In this document: positions 1 through 6,483 of the stretch, one piece after another | Numbering within the stretch: position 1 is the stretch's first letter | How the letters are laid out: every line of letters begins with the position of its first letter | Source of the DNA: Oscillospiraceae bacterium | GTDB lineage: Bacteria > Bacillota_A > Clostridia > Oscillospirales > Oscillospiraceae | Assembly: GCA_017539885.1 (NCBI GenBank) | Contig: JAFYCC010000017.1 | Span: 1 to 17,944 of the forward strand | Length of the DNA: 17,944 nucleotides | Direction: 5' to 3' | Notes under the pieces: model-generated | What the model was told of the DNA's origin: nothing | The model's input: the letters and a program-made list of their open reading frames with translations, nothing else | Databases searched by the model: none | Made by a program: the position numbers and the translations under genes

Positions 1-791
1 CAGTACTCGTCCCCGATGATCGGGATCTCGCGCCCCACCAGGGGCAGGATGCAGGTCTTGCCGATCAGATGCTTGTGCTTCTCGTCCTCCGGATTCACCG
101 CCACGCCGGTGTCGCCAAGCATGGTCTCCGGGCGCGTCGTCGCGACCGTGATGTCGCCGCTGCCGTCGGAGAGCGGATAGCGGATATACCAAAGGTTGCC
201 CGGCTTGTCCTGATACTCGACCTCGGCATCGGACAGCGCGGTCAGGCAGTGCGGGCACCAGTTAATGATGCGGCTGCCCTTATAGATGAGCCCCTTTTCA
301 TAGAGCCTGCAGAACGTCTCGCGGACTGCCCTTGAACAGCCCTCGTCCATTGTAAAGCGGCTGCGCGACCAGTCGCAGGAAGCGCCGAGCGTCTTCTGCT
401 GCTCAACGATGCGGTCACCGTACTTGTTCTTCCAGTCCCAGACGCGCTCCAGGAATTTCTCGCGCCCGAGATCATAGCGGGTCAGGCCCTCCTCCTTGCG
501 AAGCGCCTCCTCCACCTTGATCTGCGTGGCAATGCCCGCATGGTCCGTGCCGGGAAGCCAGAGCGCCGCATAGCCCTGCATGCGCTTATAGCGCGTGAGG
601 ATATCCTGCAGCGCCGCGTCGAGCGCATGGCCCATGTGGAGCTGGCCCGTTACGTTCGGAGGCGGCATGACGATGGAAAACGGCTTTTTCTTCGGGTCTA
701 TCTCTCCCCGGAAGCAGTTGCCGTCCATCCACATCTGATAGATCTTCTTCTCCACCAGCTGCGGTTCGTATTTCTTAGGCAGTTCTTTCAT
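1..791 (-). CDS. valS: Valine--tRNA ligase (ValRS), N-terminal part; gene continues past the left edge
   Basis: Class Ia aminoacyl-tRNA synthetase that charges tRNA-Val in the cytoplasm. About 263 codons are present; the rest, including the KMSKS loop and anticodon-binding domain, lies outside the window. The start at 789-791 gives [16 protein letters not shown], typical of ValRS, and follows an AGAGGAGAGA ribosome binding site. Visible motifs are [13 protein letters not shown] near residues 43-55, where HMGH is the class I HIGH signature, the [10 protein letters not shown] segment, and the start of the CP1 editing domain with [11 protein letters not shown] near residue 220. The zinc-ribbon-like NWCPHC is also present. 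Expression is very probably controlled by the T-box leader immediately upstream, which senses uncharged tRNA-Val. No frameshift is visible in the part seen. Confidence 0.97.
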   Translation of the reverse strand, partial: MKELPKKYEPQLVEKKIYQMWMDGNCFRGEIDPKKKPFSIVMPPPNVTGQLHMGHALDAALQDILTRYKRMQGYAALWLPGTDHAGIATQIKVEEALRKEEGLTRYDLGREKFLERVWDWKNKYGDRIVEQQKTLGASCDWSRSRFTMDEGCSRAVRETFCRLYEKGLIYKGSRIINWCPHCLTALSDAEVEYQDKPGNLWYIRYPLSDGSGDITVATTRPETMLGDTGVAVNPEDEKHKHLIGKTCILPLVGREIPIIGDEY

Positions 792-820
792 CTATCTCTC
801 TCCTCTCGGATGTGTTCAAC

Positions 821-1056
821 AAAAAAACGTCCCGAAGCGATCGCTTCAGGACGCACAAAGCGCGGTACCACCTGAATTCCCCATGAAAACACGGGACACT
901 TGAAACCCGTAACGTGGGCGGACGGCGGGACTTACTCCAAGTTCAGCCCAGCGGCTCCGGAGCGACATTCGGCCCGATCCTGCGGAAAGCTCACAGCCCA
1001 GGCTTTCCTCTCTGAATCAGGATGGCGCGCCTACTCCTCTCCTTCGCGGCCTTTAT
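821..1056 (-). promoter_or_regulatory. T-box riboswitch leader of valS, candidate specifier GUC (Val)
   Basis: Read on the minus strand, the leader has the parts of a T-box in order. These are a GGAGTAGGCGC element near 1037, the AGAGAGG bulge motif near 1013-1007, and a stem-loop GGAAAGC/GCUUUCC closing a loop that contains CUGUG. Next comes a specifier-loop segment GAATGTCGC, with GTC at 964-966 (minus reading). The invariant T-box motif GGTGGTACCGCG is at 861-872. The last part is a terminator hairpin at 828-853 followed by seven U (821-827). The antiterminator would pair TTCAGG (876-871) with CCTGAA (850-845), and the latter is also the 5' arm of the terminator, so the two folds exclude each other. 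GUC is a valine codon, in agreement with the downstream gene. The exact 5' end is inferred from the promoter. Confidence 0.93.
828..853 (-). terminator. Regulated intrinsic terminator of the valS T-box
   Basis: On the minus strand an 11-bp stem, CGTCCTGAAGC with GCTTCGGGACG, closes a GATC loop and is followed by seven T at 821-827. It is the OFF state of the T-box. Its 5' arm contains the CCTGAA that the antiterminator uses. Confidence 0.93.
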
Positions 1057-1062
1057 TCCCGG

Positions 1063-1091
1063 ATTATATATGCGCGAAAAGCGTTTGTCAA
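1063..1091 (-). promoter_or_regulatory. Sigma-A promoter of valS (perfect consensus)
   Basis: On the minus strand TTGACA (1091-1086) is followed by a 17-bp spacer and TATAAT (1068-1063). Both hexamers match the consensus exactly. The predicted start is near 1056, which puts the whole T-box inside the transcript. Confidence 0.92.
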
Positions 1092-1146
1092 GCCCTGAGA
1101 GCAGCGCAAATCCTCGAAAGTCCCTTCCAAAACAGCAAAATTTCAG

Positions 1147-1175
1147 TTGACAATGAGGATGGTTTCGACTATAAT
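1147..1175 (+). promoter_or_regulatory. Sigma-A promoter of the DUF177-rpmF operon (perfect consensus)
   Basis: TTGACA (1147-1152), a 17-bp spacer and TATAAT (1170-1175) give a second perfect promoter, divergent from the valS promoter. The two -35 boxes are separated by 55 bp. The predicted start near 1182 leaves a 5' UTR of about 30 nt. Confidence 0.92.
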
Positions 1176-1211
1176 ACCAAAGCGGTTATGCAGAAAGCGT
1201 GGAGGGTCCAA

Positions 1212-1709
1212 ATGAAACTCGATCTGCGTGAAATCATTGAGATCCCCGGCGCGTCGCTCCCTTTTCGCTGCTCGCTGGATGTCGGACGTCTGGACTTTCC
1301 TTCCGTCGCGCGGTACAACGCTCCGCCCGAAGCGGAGGGCGTCGTGCAGAACACGGCGGGCGTCCTTTCGCTGAAAGGCAAACTGCATGCGGATATGGTC
1401 TGCATCTGCGACCGATGCGCGCGCGAGTACATCTGCGAGAAGGAACTCCCGCTTGCCGTCACGCTTGCGGCAGACGTGCAGGAGGGCGAAGACGAAGAGG
1501 ATATCTTCCCGCTCGAGGGCAATTTCCTTGATCTCGACGATGTGCTGGAGACCTGCTTTATTCTCGACATGGAGGCCAAGCACCTCTGCCGGGATGACTG
1601 CAAAGGTCTTTGTGATCGCTGCGGCGCAAACCTGAACGACGGCCCGTGCGGCTGTAAAACGACTAAGGATCCAAGATTGGCTGTATTGGAACAGCTTTTG
1701 GATAAATAA
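1212..1709 (+). CDS. yceD: DUF177 / YceD family protein
   Basis: A 165-residue protein of the DUF177 (YceD) family, which is commonly encoded directly upstream of rpmF in bacteria. YceD-like proteins are linked in the literature to 23S rRNA/ribosome accumulation, but the molecular role is not settled. Visible features are an N-terminal region starting MKLDLREIIEIPG, a central CDRC (CICDRCARE) and a C-terminal CRDDC / CDRCG / CGC cluster. The cysteine pairs suggest metal binding in this Gram-positive version. The acidic stretch EGEDEEDIFPLEG and the LDLDDVLE segment are typical of the family. The start at 1212 is chosen because GGAGGG lies 5 bp upstream. An in-frame ATG at 1188 has no such site, and longer upstream frames run into the valS leader. 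It is co-transcribed with rpmF. Confidence 0.92.
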   Translation: MKLDLREIIEIPGASLPFRCSLDVGRLDFPSVARYNAPPEAEGVVQNTAGVLSLKGKLHADMVCICDRCAREYICEKELPLAVTLAADVQEGEDEEDIFPLEGNFLDLDDVLETCFILDMEAKHLCRDDCKGLCDRCGANLNDGPCGCKTTKDPRLAVLEQLLDK

Positions 1710-1755
1710 AATGTAAACAAGCTGTTCATGTCAGCTATGGCTAGGAGGTGTCACA

Positions 1756-1944
1756 ATGGCAGTCCCGAAGAGAAAAGTATCCAAGGCGAGAAGAGACAAG
1801 CGTCGCAGCTCCCACTGGAAGCTGGAGACCCCCGGTATCGTCGCGTGCCCCAACTGCGGCGCGTATCACCTGCCCCATCGTGCCTGCAAGGCCTGCGGCA
1901 AGTATGCCGGCCGTGAGGTCCTGAAAGTCAGCGAGGAGAAGTAA
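1756..1944 (+). CDS. rpmF: Large ribosomal subunit protein bL32
   Basis: A 62-residue ribosomal protein of the 50S subunit. The N-terminus [20 protein letters not shown] is basic and close to the family consensus. A zinc ribbon follows with CPNC (residues 30-33) and CKAC (43-46), so this is the four-cysteine, zinc-binding form and not the Cys-less form some bacteria express under zinc shortage. The ribosome binding site TAGGAGGTG ends 7 bp before the ATG. It lies 46 bp after the DUF177 gene and is followed by a strong terminator, so DUF177-rpmF is a two-gene operon. plsX, fapR or fabH, which often follow rpmF, are not present here. Confidence 0.98.
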   Translation: MAVPKRKVSKARRDKRRSSHWKLETPGIVACPNCGAYHLPHRACKACGKYAGREVLKVSEEK

Positions 1945-1947
1945 CTT

Positions 1948-1995
1948 ATGTTAAAAACGCGGCGGACTTCCCGCCGCGTTTTTAACATATTTTTT
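1948..1995 (+). terminator. Intrinsic terminator after rpmF
   Basis: A perfect 18-bp inverted repeat (1948-1965 with 1971-1988) closes a 5-nt loop, ACTTC, and runs into a T-rich tract (ATTTTTTA). The outer part of the stem is A/T and the inner part GCGGCGG/CCGCCGC, so it could terminate in both directions. It ends only 21 bp before the next start codon. Confidence 0.93.
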
Positions 1996-2009
1996 ACGTT
2001 GAGGTTGTT

Positions 2010-3308
2010 ATGAGCAACAGAATCGTCTCCGTCGACGACGACAGTCCCGTGCGCGGCAAGGTCCGCCCGGGAGACGAGCTGCTGAAAATCAACGGCAACG
2101 AGATCGTCGACGTTCTCGATTACAAATTCTATTCCTATGAGCCGCGTCTCACTCTCACGCTTCGTGATCCGGACGGCGGCTATCGGGTCGTTGCCGCTCG
2201 GAAGGCCGAGGGACAGGATCTCGGATTGAACTTTGAGACTTATCTGATGGACAAGGCCAGAGCATGCCGCAATCACTGCCTGTTCTGCTTTGTCGATCAG
2301 CTTCCGCGCGGCATGCGGCGTACGCTCTATTTCAAGGACGACGACGCGCGGCTGAGCTTTCTGACAGGAAACTACATCACGCTCACCAATCTCTCCGAGC
2401 GCGAACTGCAGCGGATCGTCGATCTGAAAATCAGCCCCATCCATGTCTCCGTGCATGCTACCGAACCGGCCCTGCGCGCAAAACTGCTCGGCAATCCGGA
2501 CGGTGCGCGCGGCTATGAACTGATGCAGAGGCTTGCCGCGGGCGGAATCGAGATGGAGTGCCAGATCGTCTGCTGCCTCGGCATCAATGACGGCGAGGCT
2601 CTCGACCGCTCGATGCGTGAGCTCGCCGCGCTCTGGCCTGAGGTCAACAGCGTGTCCGTCGTGCCCGTCGGTCTGACGAAGCACAGGGAAAAGCTTCCCG
2701 TTCTGCAGCCCTTTGACCGGGAAAAAGCGCTGGAGACAGTACGTCAGGTCGAGGCCTTCGGCGACGACTGTCTTCGCAGGCTCGGCAGCCGCGTATTCTT
2801 CTGTGCAGACGAGCTCTATCTGAAGGCCGGGCTGGAGCCGCCCGAGGACGCCTGGTATGAAGGCTACCCGCAGCTGGAGAACGGCGTCGGACTGCTGCGT
2901 CTGCTCGCTACGGAGTTCGAGTCCTGTCTTTCGCGGGGCGTGGAGAGCGACGGGAAGCCGTTTTCTGTCGCCACCGGCGTCGCCGCCGCGCCTTTTTTGC
3001 GCAGACTGCTTGCACGGGCGCGGGAGAGTTGTGCTATAATCAAGGGTGAGGTCTACGCCGTTGAGAACGATTTCCTCGGCAGCAGCATCGATGTGGCAGG
3101 ACTCGTGACCGGCGGCGATCTGATCGGGCAGCTGCGCGGCAGGGCGCTCGGCGAAAGGCTGCTCATCCCCGTCAATATGCTCCGCCATGGCGAGGGCGTG
3201 TTCCTCGACGACGTGACGCTTGAAGACGTGACGGCAGCGCTCGGCGTTCCCGTTCGCGTCGTCGCTCAGGACGGCGGAGATCTGCTCGAGGCCATGTGCG
3301 GCCGCTGA
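2010..3308 (+). CDS. DUF512 family radical SAM protein with N-terminal PDZ-like domain
   Basis: A 432-residue protein of unknown function whose family is widespread in Clostridia and Cyanobacteria and is often next to der. Residues 1-65 resemble a PDZ domain: VSVDDDSPVRGKVRPGDELLKINGNEI has the PDZ carboxylate-binding and GDxLLxINGxxV patterns. The radical-SAM motif follows as CRNHCLFCF, with C86, C90 and C93 in CxxxCxxC spacing. This would bind a 4Fe-4S cluster and S-adenosylmethionine. The segments FLTGNYITLTNL and ISPIHVSVHATEP are typical of the family. The C-terminal half (from about residue 215) is the DUF512 region. The start at 2010 has a modest GAGGT site 4 bp upstream. It is 34 bp before der and probably co-transcribed with it. 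The substrate is unknown. Confidence 0.93.
   Translation: MSNRIVSVDDDSPVRGKVRPGDELLKINGNEIVDVLDYKFYSYEPRLTLTLRDPDGGYRVVAARKAEGQDLGLNFETYLMDKARACRNHCLFCFVDQLPRGMRRTLYFKDDDARLSFLTGNYITLTNLSERELQRIVDLKISPIHVSVHATEPALRAKLLGNPDGARGYELMQRLAAGGIEMECQIVCCLGINDGEALDRSMRELAALWPEVNSVSVVPVGLTKHREKLPVLQPFDREKALETVRQVEAFGDDCLRRLGSRVFFCADELYLKAGLEPPEDAWYEGYPQLENGVGLLRLLATEFESCLSRGVESDGKPFSVATGVAAAPFLRRLLARARESCAIIKGEVYAVENDFLGSSIDVAGLVTGGDLIGQLRGRALGERLLIPVNMLRHGEGVFLDDVTLEDVTAALGVPVRVVAQDGGDLLEAMCGR
3010..3040 (+). promoter_or_regulatory. Possible internal promoter inside the DUF512 gene, upstream of der
   Basis: TGC-TATAAT (3032-3040) is an extended -10 element with a perfect hexamer. TTGCAC (3010-3015) lies 19 bp upstream, which is longer than ideal. 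It would start a transcript about 300 bp before der. It lies in coding sequence and is unsupported by anything but the motif. Confidence 0.35.
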
Positions 3309-3342
3309 GCGAATACACTGATTTTCAAAGGAGGGCTGCTGC

Positions 3343-4668
3343 ATGCGTCCCCTCGTTGCCATCGTGGGCAGGCCCAACGTCGGCAAGTCCATGCTCTTCA
3401 ACCGCCTGGCGGGCAAGCGTCTCTCCATCGTAGAGGACACGCCGGGCGTGACGCGCGACCGGCTCTACGCGGAATGCGAGTGGTGCGGCCGCAAATTTGA
3501 CATTGTCGATACCGGCGGCATCGAGCCGACGACGGACGATGAGATCCTCCTGTTCATGCGTGAGCAGGCGATGCTCGCCATCGACGCGGCGACCGTGATC
3601 GTGCTCGTGACGGAGATCGGCACCGGCGTCACAGCCGCGGACAAGGACGTCGCGAATCTGCTGCTCCGCTCAAAAAAGCCCGTCGTGCTGGCCGTCAACA
3701 AAATGGACTCCATCGGTGAGCCCGACCCCGGCATCTATGAGTTTTATCAGCTCGGTCTCGGCGATCCCATTGCCCTGTCCGCAGTGCATGGTCACGGCAC
3801 GGGCGATCTCCTCGACGCCTGTCTGGAGCACTTCCCTCCCGCGGAGGAAGATGAGGAAGACGACGACCGCATCAAGGTCGCCGTCATCGGCAAGCCCAAC
3901 GTCGGCAAGTCCTCTCTCATCAATCTCATCCTCGGCGAAAAGCGCGTGATCGTCAGCGACATGGCGGGCACGACCCGCGACGCCGTGGACACCGAGGTCG
4001 ACAACGAATACGGCAGATATCTCTTTATCGATACCGCCGGTATCCGCCGCAAGAGCAAGGTGGAGGACCGTGTGGAAAAGTTCTCCGTCATGCGCGCGCA
4101 GATGGCCATCGAACGCGCGGACGTCTGTCTGATCCTGCTCGACGCGCGCGAGGGCGTCACCGAGCAGGACACGAAGATCGCCGGACTCGCGCACGAGGCC
4201 GGAAAAGCCAGCGTCATCATCGTCAACAAGTGGGATCTTGTCGACAAGGAGACGAATACGATGGATCGCATGCGCAAGGACGTGCTCCGTGACCTGAGTT
4301 TCATGTCCTACGCGCCGGTGCTGTTCATCTCCGCCCTGACCGGCCAGCGTACGCAGCGCATTTTCGAGCTCGTCAACTACGTCAACGATCAGAGCGCCAT
4401 GCGCATCACCACCGGCATGCTCAACAATGTGCTTGCGGACGCGCAGGCGCGCATGCAGCCGCCCTCCGACAAGGGCCGCCGCCTGAAGATCTACTATATG
4501 ACGCAGACCGGTGTCAAGCCGCCGCATTTCGTCACTTTCGTCAACAGCGCGGAGCTGTTCCACTTCTCCTACCAGCGCTATCTGGAAAACCAGATCCGCG
4601 CCGTTTTCGGACTGGAAGGCACGCCTATCCGCATGAGCATCCGACAGAAAGGCGATAAGGAGGGCTAA
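3343..4668 (+). CDS. der: Ribosome biogenesis GTPase Der (EngA)
   Basis: A 441-residue tandem GTPase needed for 50S ribosomal subunit assembly. GTPase domain 1 has the P-loop GRPNVGKS at 9-16, DTPGVTRDR at 32-40, DTGG at 56-59 and NKMD at 119-122. An acidic linker EEDEEDDD (about 168-175) leads to GTPase domain 2, with GKPNVGKS at 183-190, DMAGTTRDAVDT at 206-217, DTAGI at 230-234 and NKWD at 295-298. The C-terminal KH-like domain (about 355-436) contains YYMTQTGVKPPHFVTFVN. Length and motif order match the family. The start has an excellent AAAGGAGGG site 7 bp upstream. It is followed 4 bp later by plsY, so the two are almost certainly co-transcribed, a known neighbourhood in Firmicutes. Confidence 0.98.
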   Translation: MRPLVAIVGRPNVGKSMLFNRLAGKRLSIVEDTPGVTRDRLYAECEWCGRKFDIVDTGGIEPTTDDEILLFMREQAMLAIDAATVIVLVTEIGTGVTAADKDVANLLLRSKKPVVLAVNKMDSIGEPDPGIYEFYQLGLGDPIALSAVHGHGTGDLLDACLEHFPPAEEDEEDDDRIKVAVIGKPNVGKSSLINLILGEKRVIVSDMAGTTRDAVDTEVDNEYGRYLFIDTAGIRRKSKVEDRVEKFSVMRAQMAIERADVCLILLDAREGVTEQDTKIAGLAHEAGKASVIIVNKWDLVDKETNTMDRMRKDVLRDLSFMSYAPVLFISALTGQRTQRIFELVNYVNDQSAMRITTGMLNNVLADAQARMQPPSDKGRRLKIYYMTQTGVKPPHFVTFVNSAELFHFSYQRYLENQIRAVFGLEGTPIRMSIRQKGDKEG

Positions 4669-4672
4669 GGCC

Positions 4673-5308
4673 ATGGTGATCCCGCTTCTGCTTCTGTTGA
4701 TCGCGATCGTTTCCTATATGCTCGGTGGTCTCAACGGTGCGATCATCGCTTCAAAAACGCTCTACCGCAACGATGTGCGCCGCCACGGGAGCCATAACGC
4801 CGGCCTGACGAACTACCTGCGCACCTTCGGACCGGGCGGCGTAGCCATCGTACTCATCACAGACGTCCTGAAGTCCGTGCTCGCGATCCTCTTCGGCGGC
4901 TGGATCCTCGGAACACAGGGTTTCCCGGTCACGGGCAAGATCTTCGCATGTTTCTGCCTGATGCTCGGCCACATCTGGCCGCTCATCTACCAGTTCCGCG
5001 GCGGCAAGGGCGTGCTCTGCGCAGGTGTTGCCGTGCTGCTCATCGACTGGAGGATGGGATTGATATGCTGGGCGGTGTTCCTCGCCTGCGTCATCTTTAC
5101 CCGCTATGTCTCTCTCGGCAGCATCTGCTGCAGCATCTTCTTCCCGCTCGGTCTGCTCTTTCTGGGTTACAAGGGCATCGACATCTGGCTGGCGCTGTTC
5201 TGCGCTCTGCTGCTCATCGGCAAGCATGAGAAGAACATCCGCCGCCTGATCAAGGGCGAGGAATCCAAGTTCAGCCTCGGTAACTTCCGGGGTCAAGGCC
5301 GTCAGTAA
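4673..5308 (+). CDS. plsY: Acyl-phosphate:glycerol-3-phosphate acyltransferase PlsY
   Basis: A 211-residue integral membrane acyltransferase that transfers the acyl group of acyl-phosphate to sn-glycerol-3-phosphate. This makes lysophosphatidic acid, the first committed step of phospholipid synthesis in Firmicutes. All three PlsY motifs are visible. Motif 1 is GSHNAGLTNYLR (39-50; consensus GSGNxGATNxxR). Motif 2 is GHIWPLIYQFRGGKG (99-113). Motif 3 is HEKNIRRLIKGEESKF (185-200). Hydrophobic segments near 3-23, 55-80, 88-105, 115-143 and 148-183 fit the multi-span topology. Motif 1 deviates from consensus at two positions (G to H, A to L), which may mark a lineage-specific subfamily. AAGGAGGG precedes the ATG by 8 bp. 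gpsA, the frequent next gene, is absent here. Confidence 0.95.
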   Translation: MVIPLLLLLIAIVSYMLGGLNGAIIASKTLYRNDVRRHGSHNAGLTNYLRTFGPGGVAIVLITDVLKSVLAILFGGWILGTQGFPVTGKIFACFCLMLGHIWPLIYQFRGGKGVLCAGVAVLLIDWRMGLICWAVFLACVIFTRYVSLGSICCSIFFPLGLLFLGYKGIDIWLALFCALLLIGKHEKNIRRLIKGEESKFSLGNFRGQGRQ

Positions 5309-5335
5309 TATACGGACATAGAAGGAGGAGCAAAC

Positions 5336-6472
5336 ATGGAATACCGCAAGTACCGCGACACAGGACTGAAAACCTCTCTGCTCGGATTCGGCTGCATGCG
5401 TTTCCCGATGCTGGAGGACGGCAAGACCATCGACACGGCCACGGCCGAGCGCATGGTCGATCTGGCATACGCGAACGGCGTCAACTACTTCGACACCGCT
5501 TACGTCTACAACAACGGCGATTCCGAGCGCACGATCGGCGCGATCCTGAAGAAGTATCCCCGTGACAGTTACTTCCTGACCAGCAAGATGCCGAACTTCC
5601 TCTGCAAGACGCCCGAGGACGTCGAACGCATCTTCAACGAATCGCTCGAGCGCTGCGGCGTGGACTACTTCGACTTCTATCTCTGCCACAATATCAACGG
5701 TGGAAACATCGATCTGTACACTGGCGAGAACTTCATCATCCCCTATCTGGAGAAGATGAAGGCCGAGGGCAAGATCCGCTACCTTGGCTTCTCCAGCCAC
5801 GGCAGCCCGGACGATCTGCGCCGTGCCGTCGCCATCCGCGACTGGGATTTCGTGCAGATCCAGTTCAACTATCTTGACTGGACGTATCAGGATGCCAAGC
5901 AGCAGTATGAGATCCTGGAGCAGGCCGGTCTGCCCATTATGGTTATGGAGCCGGTGCGCGGCGGCCGTCTGGCCAGCCTCGGCGTGCACGGCAAGGCGCT
6001 GGAGGACTTCGCGCCCGGAAAGAGCGCCGCGAGCTGGGCTCTGCGCTGGGCAGCAACGCATCCAGCCATACAGGTCGTACTCAGCGGCATGAGCACCATG
6101 GAGCAGGTCGAGGACAATCTCGCCACATTCCAGGCTTTTGAGCCGATGACCGACGAGGAGAACGAGATCCTCGCCAAGACGGCGCAGGGCATTCTCAATG
6201 ACGCCCTGATCCCCTGCACGGGCTGCCGCTACTGCTCCGAGTGCCCGCTCGAACTGGACATTCCCAAGATGCTGAAGATCTACGGCGACTACCTGCTCTC
6301 CCACAGCTTCTTCTCTCTGAGCGGCCTGCGCGGGCTTGAGCCGGGCAAAGGTCCTTCGGACTGCCTGGGCTGCGGAACGTGCGAGAGCCGCTGCCCGCAG
6401 AACATCGAAGTTCCGCGCCTGCTCGCGGAACTGGCCGAACTGCAGTCGAAGATGCCCGGGCAGCGCCGCTGA
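5336..6472 (+). CDS. Aldo/keto reductase with C-terminal 4Fe-4S domain
   Basis: A 378-residue NAD(P)H-type oxidoreductase of the AKR superfamily fused to a ferredoxin-like domain, a form common in anaerobes. The AKR barrel covers about residues 1-275 and shows the catalytic tetrad D53, Y58 (YFDTAYVY), K84 (TSKMP) and H118 (LCHN). It also has GFSSHG (151-156) and the C-terminal cofactor-binding segment IQVVLSGMSTMEQVEDNL (245-262). The Fe-S part has C294-x2-C297-x2-C300-x2-C303-P and C343-x2-C346-x2-C349-x3-C353-P, enough for two clusters. The substrate cannot be read from sequence. GAAGGAGGAG precedes the start. It lies 27 bp after plsY and 11 bp before the pseudouridine synthase, so it is part of the same run of genes. 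Confidence 0.94.
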   Translation: MEYRKYRDTGLKTSLLGFGCMRFPMLEDGKTIDTATAERMVDLAYANGVNYFDTAYVYNNGDSERTIGAILKKYPRDSYFLTSKMPNFLCKTPEDVERIFNESLERCGVDYFDFYLCHNINGGNIDLYTGENFIIPYLEKMKAEGKIRYLGFSSHGSPDDLRRAVAIRDWDFVQIQFNYLDWTYQDAKQQYEILEQAGLPIMVMEPVRGGRLASLGVHGKALEDFAPGKSAASWALRWAATHPAIQVVLSGMSTMEQVEDNLATFQAFEPMTDEENEILAKTAQGILNDALIPCTGCRYCSECPLELDIPKMLKIYGDYLLSHSFFSLSGLRGLEPGKGPSDCLGCGTCESRCPQNIEVPRLLAELAELQSKMPGQRR

Positions 6473-6483
6473 CCACGCTCCGA

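Noticed and set aside
900..1211. N-terminal extension of the DUF177 protein
   Set aside because: The frame stays open upstream, but it runs through both promoters and the antisense of the valS T-box. The ATG at 1212 has a proper ribosome binding site and the family N-terminus.
1866..3440. A 524-codon minus-strand open frame opposite DUF512
   Set aside because: It crosses the rpmF terminator and the start of der and has no recognisable domain. It is a shadow of the DUF512 gene.
4751..6304. A 517-codon minus-strand open frame opposite plsY and the aldo/keto reductase
   Set aside because: No ribosome binding site or domain. It spans two convincing genes on the other strand, so it is a codon-bias shadow.
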